A DNA stretch of 64,000 nt from Streptomyces sp. CA-210063 (lineage in GTDB: Bacteria > Actinomycetota > Actinomycetes > Streptomycetales > Streptomycetaceae), in contig NZ_CP102512.1 of the NCBI RefSeq assembly GCF_024612015.1, positions 9,052,001-9,116,000 of the forward strand. The letters are read 5' to 3'. The notes under the pieces are model-generated. The model had not been told where the DNA came from, did no database searches, and saw only the letters and a program-made list of their open reading frames with translations. The stretch's first letter is position 1. Each line of letters starts with the position of its first letter. This document shows, in pieces, positions 37,694 to 45,858 of this stretch. The position numbers and the translations under genes are program-made.

Positions 37694-38493
37694 CCGACTC
37701 GGTCACCTCGGCGAAGGCCGGGGCCACCACTGCGGCACCGGCCTCGGAGGCGGTCGTACGCGTCGAAGGGCTGAGCAAGTCCTTCGACGGCCGCCTGGTA
37801 CTCGACGACGTCCACCTGGAGGTCCCCCGGGGCCGCATCGTGAGCGTCATCGGGCAGAGCGGCGGCGGGAAGACGACGCTGATGCGCTGCGTCAACCTGC
37901 TGGAACGCCCCGACCGGGGCACGGTCGAAGTCGCCGGCGAGGTCGTGCACCAGGGCGGCCGCACCGTCTGCCGCGACCTGGCCCGGCTCCGCCGCACCGT
38001 CGGCATGGTCTTCCAGCGGTTCCACCTCTTCCCGCACCTCACGGCCGTCGAGAACGTCGTCCTCGCCCAGCGCAAGGCGGGCATCCCCGAACACGAGGCG
38101 CTGGAGCGGGCCGTCGCACTGCTGCGCCGGGTCAAGGTCGCCCACCGCGCCCTCGCCCTGCCCGACCAGCTCTCCGGCGGCGAACAGCAACGCGTCGCCA
38201 TCGCACGCGCCCTCGCCCTCACCCCCGACGTGCTCCTCTTCGACGAACCCACGTCCTCCCTGGACCCCGAAGCGACCCGCGAGGTACTGAGCGTGATGCG
38301 GGAACTCGCCGCCGACGGCATGACCATGCTGCTGGTCACCCACGAACTGCCCTTCGCCCGCGAGGTCTCCGACCACGTCGTCTTCGTCGACGGCGGCCGC
38401 GTCGTGGAGGAGGGCAGGCCCGAGGACGTCCTCGACAACCCCTCCCGGCTTCGTACCCGGGAGTTCCTCTCCTCCTACGGGACCACGTCATGA
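37690..38493 (+). CDS. Amino-acid ABC transporter ATP-binding protein
   Basis: A 267-residue GlnQ/HisP-type ATPase. Walker A is GQSGGGKTT, the signature is LSGGEQQR, and Walker B is DVLLFDEPTSSLDPEA; the His switch is in LVTHELPFAREVSD. An extra 20-residue N-terminus precedes the fold. ATG 37690 overlaps the permease TGA (ATGA), and its own stop overlaps the oxidase ATG in the same way. Confidence 0.93.
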   Translation: MTDSVTSAKAGATTAAPASEAVVRVEGLSKSFDGRLVLDDVHLEVPRGRIVSVIGQSGGGKTTLMRCVNLLERPDRGTVEVAGEVVHQGGRTVCRDLARLRRTVGMVFQRFHLFPHLTAVENVVLAQRKAGIPEHEALERAVALLRRVKVAHRALALPDQLSGGEQQRVAIARALALTPDVLLFDEPTSSLDPEATREVLSVMRELAADGMTMLLVTHELPFAREVSDHVVFVDGGRVVEEGRPEDVLDNPSRLRTREFLSSYGTTS

Positions 38494-39773
38494 CGCGTCC
38501 GCTCGCCACGGGGAGCCCGGTCGTCGTCGTCGGCGGTGGCGTCGTGGGGCTGTGCACGGCGTACTACCTGGCCGCCGCCGGTGTGCCGGTGGAGGTCGTG
38601 GAGCGGCGTGGTCTGGGCTCCGGGGTGTCCCGGGGCAACGCGGGCTGGGTCTGCCTCAGCCACTCGACGCCCGTACCGGCCCCGGGCGTACTGCGCTACG
38701 CCCTGCGCTCCCTCGGCCGCCCCGACTCCCCCCTGTATCTGCGGCCGTTGCCGGACCCCGCGTTCGTACGGTGGCTGTGGCGGTTCTGGCGCAGCAGCAC
38801 ACCGGCCGTGTTCCGGCACGGCTACGCGGCGGTCGCCGAGCTGAACCGCACCACGTTCGACCTGTTCGACGGCCTGCGCGAGGCAGGGGTCGACACGACG
38901 CTCACCCGGCCCGGCATGGTGCACGCCTTCCTGTCGCCGGCCGAGGCCCGCCACCATCTCGCCGTCCAGCGGGAGATGGCGGACGGCCGCTATCCGTTGC
39001 CCGACGACGTCACCACGGGCGCCGACGCCCGCCTCCTGGACGACGCGCTGTCGGCCGGGGTGCGCGCGGCGTACCTCGTCGAGGGGGAGGGCGTGGTCGA
39101 TCCGGAGGCCTTCGCCCGCGCACTCGGCGAGGCACTGGCCGCCGCAGGTGTGAAGGTCCACGAGAACGCGGAGGCCACCGGATTCCGGGCCGGCGGAGGA
39201 CGGGTCACCGCGCTGCGCACCGCCCAGGGTGAGATCCCCTGCTCGGCCGTCGTCGTGGCGGCCGGGATGCGTTCCCCCGGCCTGCTGCGCGCCCTGGGGA
39301 GTCACTTGCCCCTCCAGGCGGGCAAGGGCTACAGCTTCTCCGTGGACCTGGATCCGGCGCCGCGCCACACGCTGTACTTCGGCGAGCGCCGGGCCGTCGC
39401 CTCACCGATCGGGGCCACCACGCGGATCGGCGGGACGATGGAGCTGAGCGGCAACAACAACCGCCTCGACTGGCGGCGGGTCGTCGCGGTCGCCCTCGCG
39501 AGCCGGCACTATCTGGGCCGCTGGTTCGACGATCCGGACGACCTGGTGGGGCTCATCCGCGATCCGTGGGTGGGTGGGCGGCCGTTCCTGCCCGACGGGT
39601 TGCCCGTCATCGACCGCGTCCCCGGCCACGACAACGTGTACGCGGCGACCGGGCACGGGATGCTCGGGGTGACATTGGGGCCGGTGACCGGGCACTGGCT
39701 TGCCGAGTACGTCGTCACCGGGCGGCGGCCGGGTGTCCTCACGCCGTTCGGCTTCGATCGTCTGCGGTCCTGA
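38490..39773 (+). CDS. FAD-dependent amino-acid oxidoreductase (DadA-like)
   Basis: A 427-residue DAO-family flavoprotein, probably a D-amino-acid dehydrogenase or an oxidase of N-substituted amino acids. The FAD motif VVVVGGGVVGLCTAYYLA is at residues 11-28, and RGNAGWVCLS follows. The C-terminal segment ATGHGMLGVTLGPVTG contacts the flavin in the family. It is translationally coupled to the ABC ATPase (ATGA), so import and first oxidation of the substrate are linked. A repeat cluster follows before the convergent rocD gene. Confidence 0.82.
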   Translation: MTRPLATGSPVVVVGGGVVGLCTAYYLAAAGVPVEVVERRGLGSGVSRGNAGWVCLSHSTPVPAPGVLRYALRSLGRPDSPLYLRPLPDPAFVRWLWRFWRSSTPAVFRHGYAAVAELNRTTFDLFDGLREAGVDTTLTRPGMVHAFLSPAEARHHLAVQREMADGRYPLPDDVTTGADARLLDDALSAGVRAAYLVEGEGVVDPEAFARALGEALAAAGVKVHENAEATGFRAGGGRVTALRTAQGEIPCSAVVVAAGMRSPGLLRALGSHLPLQAGKGYSFSVDLDPAPRHTLYFGERRAVASPIGATTRIGGTMELSGNNNRLDWRRVVAVALASRHYLGRWFDDPDDLVGLIRDPWVGGRPFLPDGLPVIDRVPGHDNVYAATGHGMLGVTLGPVTGHWLAEYVVTGRRPGVLTPFGFDRLRS

Positions 39774-39779
39774 GCACGG

Positions 39780-39895
39780 GGTTTCGCCCCCTCCGCCCCT
39801 TCCCTTCCCGTCCCCAGGGGCGGCTGCCCCTTCGACCCCGCTTCTGGGGGCTGCAGCCCCCAGGCCCCCGCCCCGGTGACAGGGGGTGTGGGTCG
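39780..39895 (-). repeat. Dispersed intergenic repeat, second copy of the element inside soxDA
   Basis: The element runs from GTTTCGCCCCCTCCGCCCCT to CTGGGGGCTGCAGCCCCCAG. Read on the minus strand it aligns with the element at 6428-6540, with a duplicated or diverged middle. It lies between convergent genes, the usual place for this family in Streptomyces. Confidence 0.7.
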
Positions 39896-39907
39896 TGTGT
39901 TGTCCGC

Positions 39908-39985
39908 GCGTTGCCGGTGGTTGCTCGCGCCCACGCGGCGGAGCCGCATATCGATACAGCCCCGCGCCCCTTACGGGGCGCGGGT
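39908..39985 (+). repeat. Composite palindromic repeat, forward copy
   Basis: It contains GTTGCTCGCGCCCACGCGG, the hairpin GCGGCGGAGCCGC, ATACAGCC and then the hairpin CCCCGCGCCCCTTACGGGGC. The same blocks recur inverted at 58285-58375. It follows the dadA-like stop and precedes the rocD stop, so it may terminate both convergent transcripts. Confidence 0.8.
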
Positions 39986-39999
39986 GTTGGACCACGGTT

Positions 40000-41226
40000 T
40001 CAGGTGCCCTCCCTCAGGACCTCCTCCAACGTCCCCAGCGCGGACTGGAGTTCCGTGCCCGTGATCGTCAGTGGTGGGGCCAGCCGGATGGTGGAGCCGT
40101 GGGTGTCCTTGACCAGGATGCCCCGGTCCATGAGGCGGTGGCTGATCTCGCGGCCCGTGCCCAGCGCGGGGTCGATGTCGACGCCCGCCCACAGCCCGCG
40201 CGCACGGAACCCGACCACGCCCTTGCCGACCAGCGCCGTCAGCCCCTCCCGCAGCAGTCCGCCCAGTTCGGCGGCCCTGAGCTGGAACTCGCCGGTCCGC
40301 AGCAGCTCGACCACCGCCGAGCCCACCGCCGCGGCGAGGGGGTTGCCGCCGAAGGTCGACCCGTGCTCACCGGGGCGCAGGACGGACAGCACCTCCCGGC
40401 GGGCCACGACCGCCGACACCGGCACGATGCCGCCGCCCAGCGCCTTGCCGAGCAGTACGGCGTCGGGCAGGACATCCTCGTGCTCGACGGCGAGCGTCCG
40501 GCCCGTGCGGCCGAGGCCCGACTGGATCTCGTCCGCGATGAACAGGCACCCCGTGCGGCGGGTCAGCTCGCGAACCCCACGCAGATAGCCGTCGTCCGGG
40601 ATCAGCACACCCGCCTCGCCCTGGATGGGCTCGATCAGCACCGCGGCCGTCGTCCCGTCGATCGCCGCCTCCAGCGCGGCGAGGTCGTTGTACGGCACCA
40701 CCCGGAAGCCCGGCGTGAACGGGCCGAAACCGTCACGGGCCACCGGGTCCGTGGAGAAGCTGACGATCGTCGTCGTACGGCCGTGGAAGTTGCCGTCGGC
40801 GACGACGACGGTGGCCTGGTCGGCGGGGACGCCCTTCACGTCGTACGCCCATTTGCGGGCCACCTTGATCGCGCTCTCCACGGCCTCGGCGCCCGTGTTC
40901 ATCGGCAGCACCATGTCCAGGCCGGTCAGCTCGGCCAGGGACTCGGCGAACTCGGCGAGCCGGTCGTTGTGGAAGGCCCGCGAGGTGAGGGTGAGCGTGT
41001 CGAGCTGGCGGTGCGCGGCCTCGATCAGCGCCGGGTGGCGGTGGCCGAAGTTGAGCGCGGAGTACCCGGCCAGCATGTCCAGATAGCGGCGGCCCTCGAC
41101 GTCCTCGACCCAGGTGCCCTCGGCCCGGGCGACGACCACGGGCAGCGGGTGGTAGTTGTGCGCGAGGACGGGCTCCTCGGCGCGGATGAGGTCGGCCGAC
41201 GAACGCGTACGGACGGGAGCGGTCAT
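40000..41226 (-). CDS. rocD: Ornithine aminotransferase RocD
   Basis: A PLP-dependent class III aminotransferase of 408 residues that converts ornithine and 2-oxoglutarate to glutamate semialdehyde and glutamate. The PLP lysine lies in LLGKALGGG. ADEIQSGLGRTG supplies the cofactor Asp, and LPMNTGAEAVESAIKVARKW is the substrate-side segment typical of OAT. ATG 41226 fits the family start. It lies 59 bases after ddaH on the same strand, under the Lrp gene. With DDAH it would move arginine-derived carbon to glutamate. Confidence 0.88.
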   Translation of the reverse strand: MTAPVRTRSSADLIRAEEPVLAHNYHPLPVVVARAEGTWVEDVEGRRYLDMLAGYSALNFGHRHPALIEAAHRQLDTLTLTSRAFHNDRLAEFAESLAELTGLDMVLPMNTGAEAVESAIKVARKWAYDVKGVPADQATVVVADGNFHGRTTTIVSFSTDPVARDGFGPFTPGFRVVPYNDLAALEAAIDGTTAAVLIEPIQGEAGVLIPDDGYLRGVRELTRRTGCLFIADEIQSGLGRTGRTLAVEHEDVLPDAVLLGKALGGGIVPVSAVVARREVLSVLRPGEHGSTFGGNPLAAAVGSAVVELLRTGEFQLRAAELGGLLREGLTALVGKGVVGFRARGLWAGVDIDPALGTGREISHRLMDRGILVKDTHGSTIRLAPPLTITGTELQSALGTLEEVLREGT

Positions 41227-41285
41227 GAGCGGACCTCCAGGGTCACGGAGCGGATCGCCCGAGCCGGGCGGCGGGTCTCCTTCAG

Positions 41286-42116
41286 TCACGGGCGGATCTC
41301 CTGAGTGACGCACTTGATGCCACCGCCCGCCTTCTGGAACTCCGACAGGTCGACGGGGACGGGAACGTAGCCCTGCCGGGCCAGCTGGTCGGCGAGATCC
41401 TTGGCGCGGGGCGAGATGAAGACATGGCGGCCGTCGGACACCGAGTTCAGGCCGAACGCCATCGCGTCGTCACGGGTGGCGATCACCGCGTCGGGATACA
41501 GGCGGGCGAGGACCGCGCGGCTGCCGGGGGAGAACGCCTCCGGGTAGTACGCGATGTTGCCCGCGTGAGCGCCCGTCCCCTCGTCGAGGACGAACAGCGC
41601 GGTGTCCAGATGGTAGAAACGCGGATCCACCAGTTGGAGGCTGATCACCGGGACGCCGAAGAACTCCTGCGCCTGGCGATGGGCCTCACGGGTGGTGCGG
41701 AAGCCGGTCCCGGCGAGCAGATAGCGGCCGGTCGGCACCAGATCGCCCTCTCCCTCGCACACCGACTCGGACCGGACCACGTCGTACCCGGCGTTCTTGA
41801 ACCAGGCGTCGTACGCGGTGGACTCGGGGCGCCGCTCGGGCGCGTGGAACAGCGAGCCGAGGACCCGGCCGCCGAGGACGAGGGCGCAGTTGGCGGCGAA
41901 CACCATGTCGGGCAGTGCCGCCACCGGCTCCACGGTGTCCACGGTGTGGCCATGGGCCCGGTAGGCGCGGATCAGCTCCTGCCACTGATCCCGGGCGAGG
42001 TCGACGTCCACGGGGGTGTCCGGGTGCATCCAGGGATTGATCGAGTACTGCACGGCGAAATGTCTGGGTTCGCAGACGAGAAAGCGCCGAAGGCGCGGCA
42101 CACGGCTGTCGGGCAC
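41286..42116 (-). CDS. ddaH: Dimethylarginine dimethylaminohydrolase (DDAH)-like enzyme
   Basis: A 276-residue member of the guanidino-group-modifying superfamily, probably hydrolysing methylated arginine to citrulline plus methylamine. The catalytic Cys269 lies in GGGIKCVTQEIRP at the C-terminus, the catalytic His in FYHLDTALFVLDEG. GTG 42116 starts VPDSRVPRLRR, before the conserved RRFLVCEPRHF. An arginine deiminase-like activity is the main alternative, although arginine deiminases are usually larger. It is transcribed with rocD and preceded by ACACGCAAC direct repeats. Confidence 0.78.
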   Translation of the reverse strand: MPDSRVPRLRRFLVCEPRHFAVQYSINPWMHPDTPVDVDLARDQWQELIRAYRAHGHTVDTVEPVAALPDMVFAANCALVLGGRVLGSLFHAPERRPESTAYDAWFKNAGYDVVRSESVCEGEGDLVPTGRYLLAGTGFRTTREAHRQAQEFFGVPVISLQLVDPRFYHLDTALFVLDEGTGAHAGNIAYYPEAFSPGSRAVLARLYPDAVIATRDDAMAFGLNSVSDGRHVFISPRAKDLADQLARQGYVPVPVDLSEFQKAGGGIKCVTQEIRP

Positions 42117-42192
42117 AGAGGGTCTCTCCGCTTCCTGCGGTGTCGGCTGGGATGACACCACGGTAGGAATCGGGGGAGGTGCACGACAAGAA

Positions 42193-42232
42193 ACGAACGT
42201 TGCGTGTCCGCGCAGTAATGTTGCGTGTTCGT
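42193..42232 (-). promoter_or_regulatory. Candidate Lrp operator before ddaH-rocD
   Basis: On the minus strand ACACGCAAC occurs twice, at 42199-42207 and 42220-42228 with starts 21 bases apart (two helical turns). They lie inside a dyad of ACGAAC (42193-42198) and GTTCGT (42227-42232). The site sits between the Lrp stop and the ddaH start, where an Lrp-type activator or repressor would bind. Confidence 0.5.
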
Positions 42233-42237
42233 CGAGC

Positions 42238-42729
42238 TCAGCGCACGTTCGCTGCGTCCTGGGTCGCGCCTGCCTCCGGAGCCTCCGGCAGCAGGTGCGA
42301 CAGCACCATGTAGCTGATCGTCTTCCGGATGAAGGGCTCCGCGCGGATCCGCTCCAGCACCTCCTCGAAATGCCCCACGTCGACGGCCCGTACATGCAGC
42401 AGCGCGTCCGCGCCGCCCGTCACCGTCATCGCCGCGGTGATCTCCGGATAATTGCGCACGACCTCCGCCAGCCGCCGGGGCGGCGCCGCGCCCTCGCAGT
42501 ACACCTCCACGTACGCCTCCGTGCGCCAGCCCAGCGCCGCCGGCTGCACCGTGGCCGTGAACCCGGTGATCACCCCCGTCTCACGCAGCCGGTCCACCCG
42601 CCGCTTCACCGCGGTGGCCGAAAGACCGACGGCCGAGCCGATCTCGGCGAAGCTGCTTCTGGCGTTCGCCATCAACGCCGTGATGATCTTCCGGTCGAGC
42701 TCGTCGAACGCCGCGGACTTGCTGTTCAT
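42238..42729 (-). CDS. Lrp/AsnC-family transcriptional regulator
   Basis: A 163-residue regulator. Residues 8-55 are the AsnC-type HTH (DELDRKIITALMANARSSFAEIG, then LSATAVKRRVDRL), and the remainder is the RAM ligand-binding/oligomerisation domain. It is transcribed in the same direction as ddaH and rocD, 121 bases upstream. The direct repeats at 42193-42232 suggest that it controls them. The ligand is probably arginine, ornithine or a methylarginine, which is inference. Confidence 0.88.
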   Translation of the reverse strand: MNSKSAAFDELDRKIITALMANARSSFAEIGSAVGLSATAVKRRVDRLRETGVITGFTATVQPAALGWRTEAYVEVYCEGAAPPRRLAEVVRNYPEITAAMTVTGGADALLHVRAVDVGHFEEVLERIRAEPFIRKTISYMVLSHLLPEAPEAGATQDAANVR

Positions 42730-42783
42730 GCGGGCACTGTATCCAGCGGCGCCCCTCGGCAGACCCCGTGCGGCGCGCGCCCG

Positions 42784-42821
42784 TGTGCAGCAGTACGAAT
42801 TACTCCTACACTCCACGTTCA
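42784..42821 (+). promoter_or_regulatory. Promoter for a probably leaderless LytTR regulator mRNA
   Basis: TGTGCA (42784-42789) and TACACT (42807-42812) are 17 bases apart, and the ATG at 42821 lies 9 bases after the -10 with no purine-rich ribosome site. Transcription would start at or next to the A of ATG, giving a leaderless mRNA, which is common in actinobacteria. Confidence 0.5.
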
Positions 42822-43576
42822 TGCTGCGCGCGCTCGCCGTCGATGACGAGAAACCCTCCCTCGAGGAGCTGCTGTACCTGCTGAACGCGGATCCGCGGGT
42901 CGCCAGTGCCGAGGGCGCGAGCGACGCCACCGAGGCACTGCGCCGGATCAACCGCGCCATCGAGTCGGGCCCCGACGGACCCGAGGCGATCGACGTCGTC
43001 TTCCTCGACATCCACATGGCCGGACTCGACGGCCTCGATCTCGCCCGCCTCCTCACCGGCTTCGCGCGGCCCCCGCTCGTCGTCTTCGTCACCGCGCACG
43101 AGGGCTTCGCCGTCCAGGCCTTCGACCTGAAGGCCGTCGACTACGTCCTCAAGCCCGTCCGCCGGGAACGCCTCGCCGAGGCGATACGGCGGGCCGCCCA
43201 GCTCCGCGACACGGCCCCACCGATACCGGTCCACGAACCCGACCCCGACCAGATACCCGTCGAACTCGGCGGGGTCACCCGCTTCGTCGCCGTCGACGAC
43301 ATCACCCACGTCGAGGCCCAGGGCGACTACGCCCGACTGCACACCCCCCAGGGCAGCCATCTCGTCCGCATCCCCCTCTCCACCCTCGAGGAGCGCTGGC
43401 GCGCACGCGGTTTCGTCCGCATCCACCGCCGCCATCTCGTCGCCCTGCGCCACGTCGGCGAGCTCCGCCTCGACGCAGGCACCGTGAGCGTCCTCGTCGG
43501 CTCGGTGGAACTCCAGGTCAGCCGCCGCCACGCACGCGAACTGCGCGATCTGCTGATGCGCCGGACCACGAGCTGA
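42821..43576 (+). CDS. LytTR-family response regulator
   Basis: A 251-residue two-component regulator. The receiver domain (1-120) has the acidic pair in AVDDEKPS, phospho-acceptor Asp in VFLDIHMAGLDG and the Lys in VLKPVRRE. The C-terminal LytTR DNA-binding domain begins near residue 145 (DITHVEAQGDYARLHT) and ends with RIHRRHLVAL and ELQVSRRHARELRDLL. It lies divergent to the Lrp gene and heads an operon with a small membrane protein, a symporter and the matching LytS-type kinase. Confidence 0.92.
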   Translation: MLRALAVDDEKPSLEELLYLLNADPRVASAEGASDATEALRRINRAIESGPDGPEAIDVVFLDIHMAGLDGLDLARLLTGFARPPLVVFVTAHEGFAVQAFDLKAVDYVLKPVRRERLAEAIRRAAQLRDTAPPIPVHEPDPDQIPVELGGVTRFVAVDDITHVEAQGDYARLHTPQGSHLVRIPLSTLEERWRARGFVRIHRRHLVALRHVGELRLDAGTVSVLVGSVELQVSRRHARELRDLLMRRTTS

Positions 43577-43585
43577 GGACACGGC

Positions 43586-43945
43586 ATGCCCCAGGACCCG
43601 ACCGAACGGCGCGTCGTCGTCACCGGTGTGCCCCGGCGCACCCGGCGCAGCACCGGCTACCACCGCCCCCGCACCGAGATCGACGAACAGACCACCCTCG
43701 GCCACACCTACGTCCGCTCCCTCATGCGCAGCCAACTCCGCGCCGCTCTCGCCGTGTTCGCGGTCCTCGTGCTGCTGGTCGCCCCGCTGCCCCTGGTCTT
43801 CGCCGCGATGCCGGACGGCGCGGGCCTGGAATGGGCCCTCCTCGGCTTCGGCGTCTACCCGCCGCTGGTCCTCCTCGCCCGCTGGCACGTACACCGCGCC
43901 GAACGCAACGAGCAGGACCTCGTACGGCTCGTCGAGGACCGTTGA
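43586..43945 (+). CDS. Small two-span membrane protein (DUF485-like) next to a symporter
   Basis: A 119-residue protein with a basic N-terminus and two membrane helices (AVFAVLVLLVAPLPLVFAA and LLGFGVYPPLVLLARWHVH). A HIS-rich LTY-like linker is not seen, so the DUF485 assignment is by size and neighbourhood: small DUF485 proteins often precede sodium/acetate symporters. It may assist symporter assembly. It starts 10 bases after the response regulator stop. A 20-base tandem duplication begins at its stop codon. Confidence 0.65.
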   Translation: MPQDPTERRVVVTGVPRRTRRSTGYHRPRTEIDEQTTLGHTYVRSLMRSQLRAALAVFAVLVLLVAPLPLVFAAMPDGAGLEWALLGFGVYPPLVLLARWHVHRAERNEQDLVRLVEDR

Positions 43946-43982
43946 GACACACCGTGGACGAGTGAGACACACCGTGGACGAG
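43943..43982 (+). repeat. 20-bp tandem duplication across a stop codon
   Basis: The 20-base unit beginning TGAGACACACCGTGGACG occurs twice without interruption, at 43943-43962 and 43963-43982. The first TGA is the stop of the small membrane protein. The symporter starts 18 bases later. Confidence 0.9.
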
Positions 43983-43999
43983 CAGACCGGAAGCAGGAC

Positions 44000-45745
44000 A
44001 TGAACGAGAACTACGCCGTCCCCGCGGTCGCCCTCGTCGTCGTGGCGACCGTCTTCGTCGGCGCCTTCGGCCTGCGCATCTCCCGGACCACCTCCGACTT
44101 CTACGTCGCCTCCCGCACCGTAGGCCCCCGCCTCAACGCGGCCGCGATCAGCGGCGAGTACCTCTCCGCCGCCTCCTTCCTCGGCATCGCGGGCCTCGTC
44201 CTGGTCCAGGGCCCCGACATGCTCTGGTACCCGGTCGGCTACACCGCCGGCTATCTCGTCCTCCTCCTCTTCGTCGCCGCCCCGCTGCGCCGCTCGGGCG
44301 CCTACACCCTGCCGGACTTCGCCGAGGCCCGGCTCGCCTCCAAGACCGTGCGACGGCTCGCCGGGGCCTTCGTGGTCGGCGTCGGCTGGCTCTACCTGCT
44401 GCCCCAGCTCCAGGGGGCCGGGCTGACCCTGAACGTGCTCACCGACGCGCCCGAGTGGCTCGGCGGCGTCATCGTCGCCGTCGTCGTCTCCGCCACGGTC
44501 GCCGCCGGCGGCATGCGCAGCATCACCTTCGTCCAGGCCTTCCAGTACTGGCTCAAGCTCACCGCCCTGCTGGTCCCCGCGCTCTTCCTCGTCCTCGCCT
44601 GGCAGGGCGACGGCGCCCCGCGCCACGCCTTCGACGAGCCCGCGACGTTCCGTGAACAACGCGTCGTCCGCATCGACGAGACCCTCGACCTGAAGCTCGC
44701 GGGCCCCCTGACCGTCACCGCCTCCGGCACGATCGACGGCCGCCCCTACGACGACAAGCGCGTCGACCTGCCCACCGGCACCCACCGCATCGACCGGGGC
44801 ACCCGCCTGACCTTCACCAAGGGCGACACCGTCCCCGTCGCCGACCGCGGCAGCAACGGCGGCATGTCCACCTCCCTCGCCGAGGGCCGCGAGGAACGCC
44901 CTCTGTACGCCACCTACGGGCTGATCCTCGCCACCTTCCTCGGCACCATGGGCCTGCCCCACGTCGTCGTCCGCTTCTACACCAGCCCGCACGGCGTCGC
45001 CGCCCGCCGCACCACCGTCGTCGTCCTCGGCCTGATCGGCGCCTTCTACCTCCTGCCGCCGCTCTACGGGGCCCTCGGCAGGCTCTACGCCCCCGACCTC
45101 GCCCTCACCGGTGACGCCGACGCGGCCGTACTGCTCCTCCCGGACCGCATGATCGGCGGCCTCGGCGGCGACCTGCTCGGCGCACTGGTCGCGGGCGGCG
45201 CGTTCGCAGCGTTCCTGTCCACCGCGTCGGGGCTGACCATGGCGGTCGCGGGTGTGCTCACCCAGGACGTCCTGCCCGCACGCGGCGTACAGCACTTCCG
45301 GCTCGGTACGGTCCTCGCCATGGCCGTACCGCTCGCGGCGAGCGGCCTGGTCGGCGGGCTGCCCGTCGCCGACGCGGTCGGGCTCGCCTTCGCCGTGTCC
45401 GCCTCGTCCTTCTGCCCGCTGCTCGTCCTCGGCATCTGGTGGCGGCGCCTCACTCCGCCGGGCGCCGCCGCGGGCATGCTCGTCGGCGGCGGCGCGGCCC
45501 TCCTCGCGGTCGCCGCGACCATGGCCGGATACCCCGGCACCGGCACCCTGCACGCCTTGCTGGCCTGGCCCGCCCTCTGGTCCGTGCCCCTCGGCTTCCT
45601 CACGATGGTCCTGGTCTCCCTGGCCACTCCCGGCAAGGTCCCGGCGGAGACACCGGCGATCCTGGCCCGCTTCCACCTCCCGGAGGAACTGGTCGGCGGC
45701 CGGACGCGCGCGGCGACCAAGGAGGTCGAACTGTGGCGGCGGTGA
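44000..45745 (+). CDS. Sodium/solute symporter (SSS family, ActP-like)
   Basis: A 581-residue transporter with about 13 membrane segments and an extra hydrophilic region at residues 210-300, as in actinobacterial acetate/monocarboxylate symporters. The family stretch ISGEYLSAASFLGIAGLVLVQG is near the start. It lies between a LytTR response regulator and its LytS-like kinase, so the kinase probably senses the transported carboxylate (acetate, pyruvate or similar). The ion and substrate are inferred. Confidence 0.85.
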   Translation: MNENYAVPAVALVVVATVFVGAFGLRISRTTSDFYVASRTVGPRLNAAAISGEYLSAASFLGIAGLVLVQGPDMLWYPVGYTAGYLVLLLFVAAPLRRSGAYTLPDFAEARLASKTVRRLAGAFVVGVGWLYLLPQLQGAGLTLNVLTDAPEWLGGVIVAVVVSATVAAGGMRSITFVQAFQYWLKLTALLVPALFLVLAWQGDGAPRHAFDEPATFREQRVVRIDETLDLKLAGPLTVTASGTIDGRPYDDKRVDLPTGTHRIDRGTRLTFTKGDTVPVADRGSNGGMSTSLAEGREERPLYATYGLILATFLGTMGLPHVVVRFYTSPHGVAARRTTVVVLGLIGAFYLLPPLYGALGRLYAPDLALTGDADAAVLLLPDRMIGGLGGDLLGALVAGGAFAAFLSTASGLTMAVAGVLTQDVLPARGVQHFRLGTVLAMAVPLAASGLVGGLPVADAVGLAFAVSASSFCPLLVLGIWWRRLTPPGAAAGMLVGGGAALLAVAATMAGYPGTGTLHALLAWPALWSVPLGFLTMVLVSLATPGKVPAETPAILARFHLPEELVGGRTRAATKEVELWRR

Positions 45746-45810
45746 GGATCGGTCGCACTGCGACGGCGGTGCGGATCGGTCCGACTGCGACGGCGGTGCG
45801 GATCGGCGGA
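45738..45810 (+). repeat. 27-bp tandem repeat at the end of the symporter gene
   Basis: Units start at 45738, 45765 and 45792 with the core GGCGGTGCGGATCGGTC; the third is partial. The array includes the symporter stop and separates it from the kinase. It has no clear hairpin. Confidence 0.8.
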
Positions 45811-45858
45811 AGGGAACCCGCGGGCGGTGAGCGGTGTACCACATGCAGGAGGTGAACG

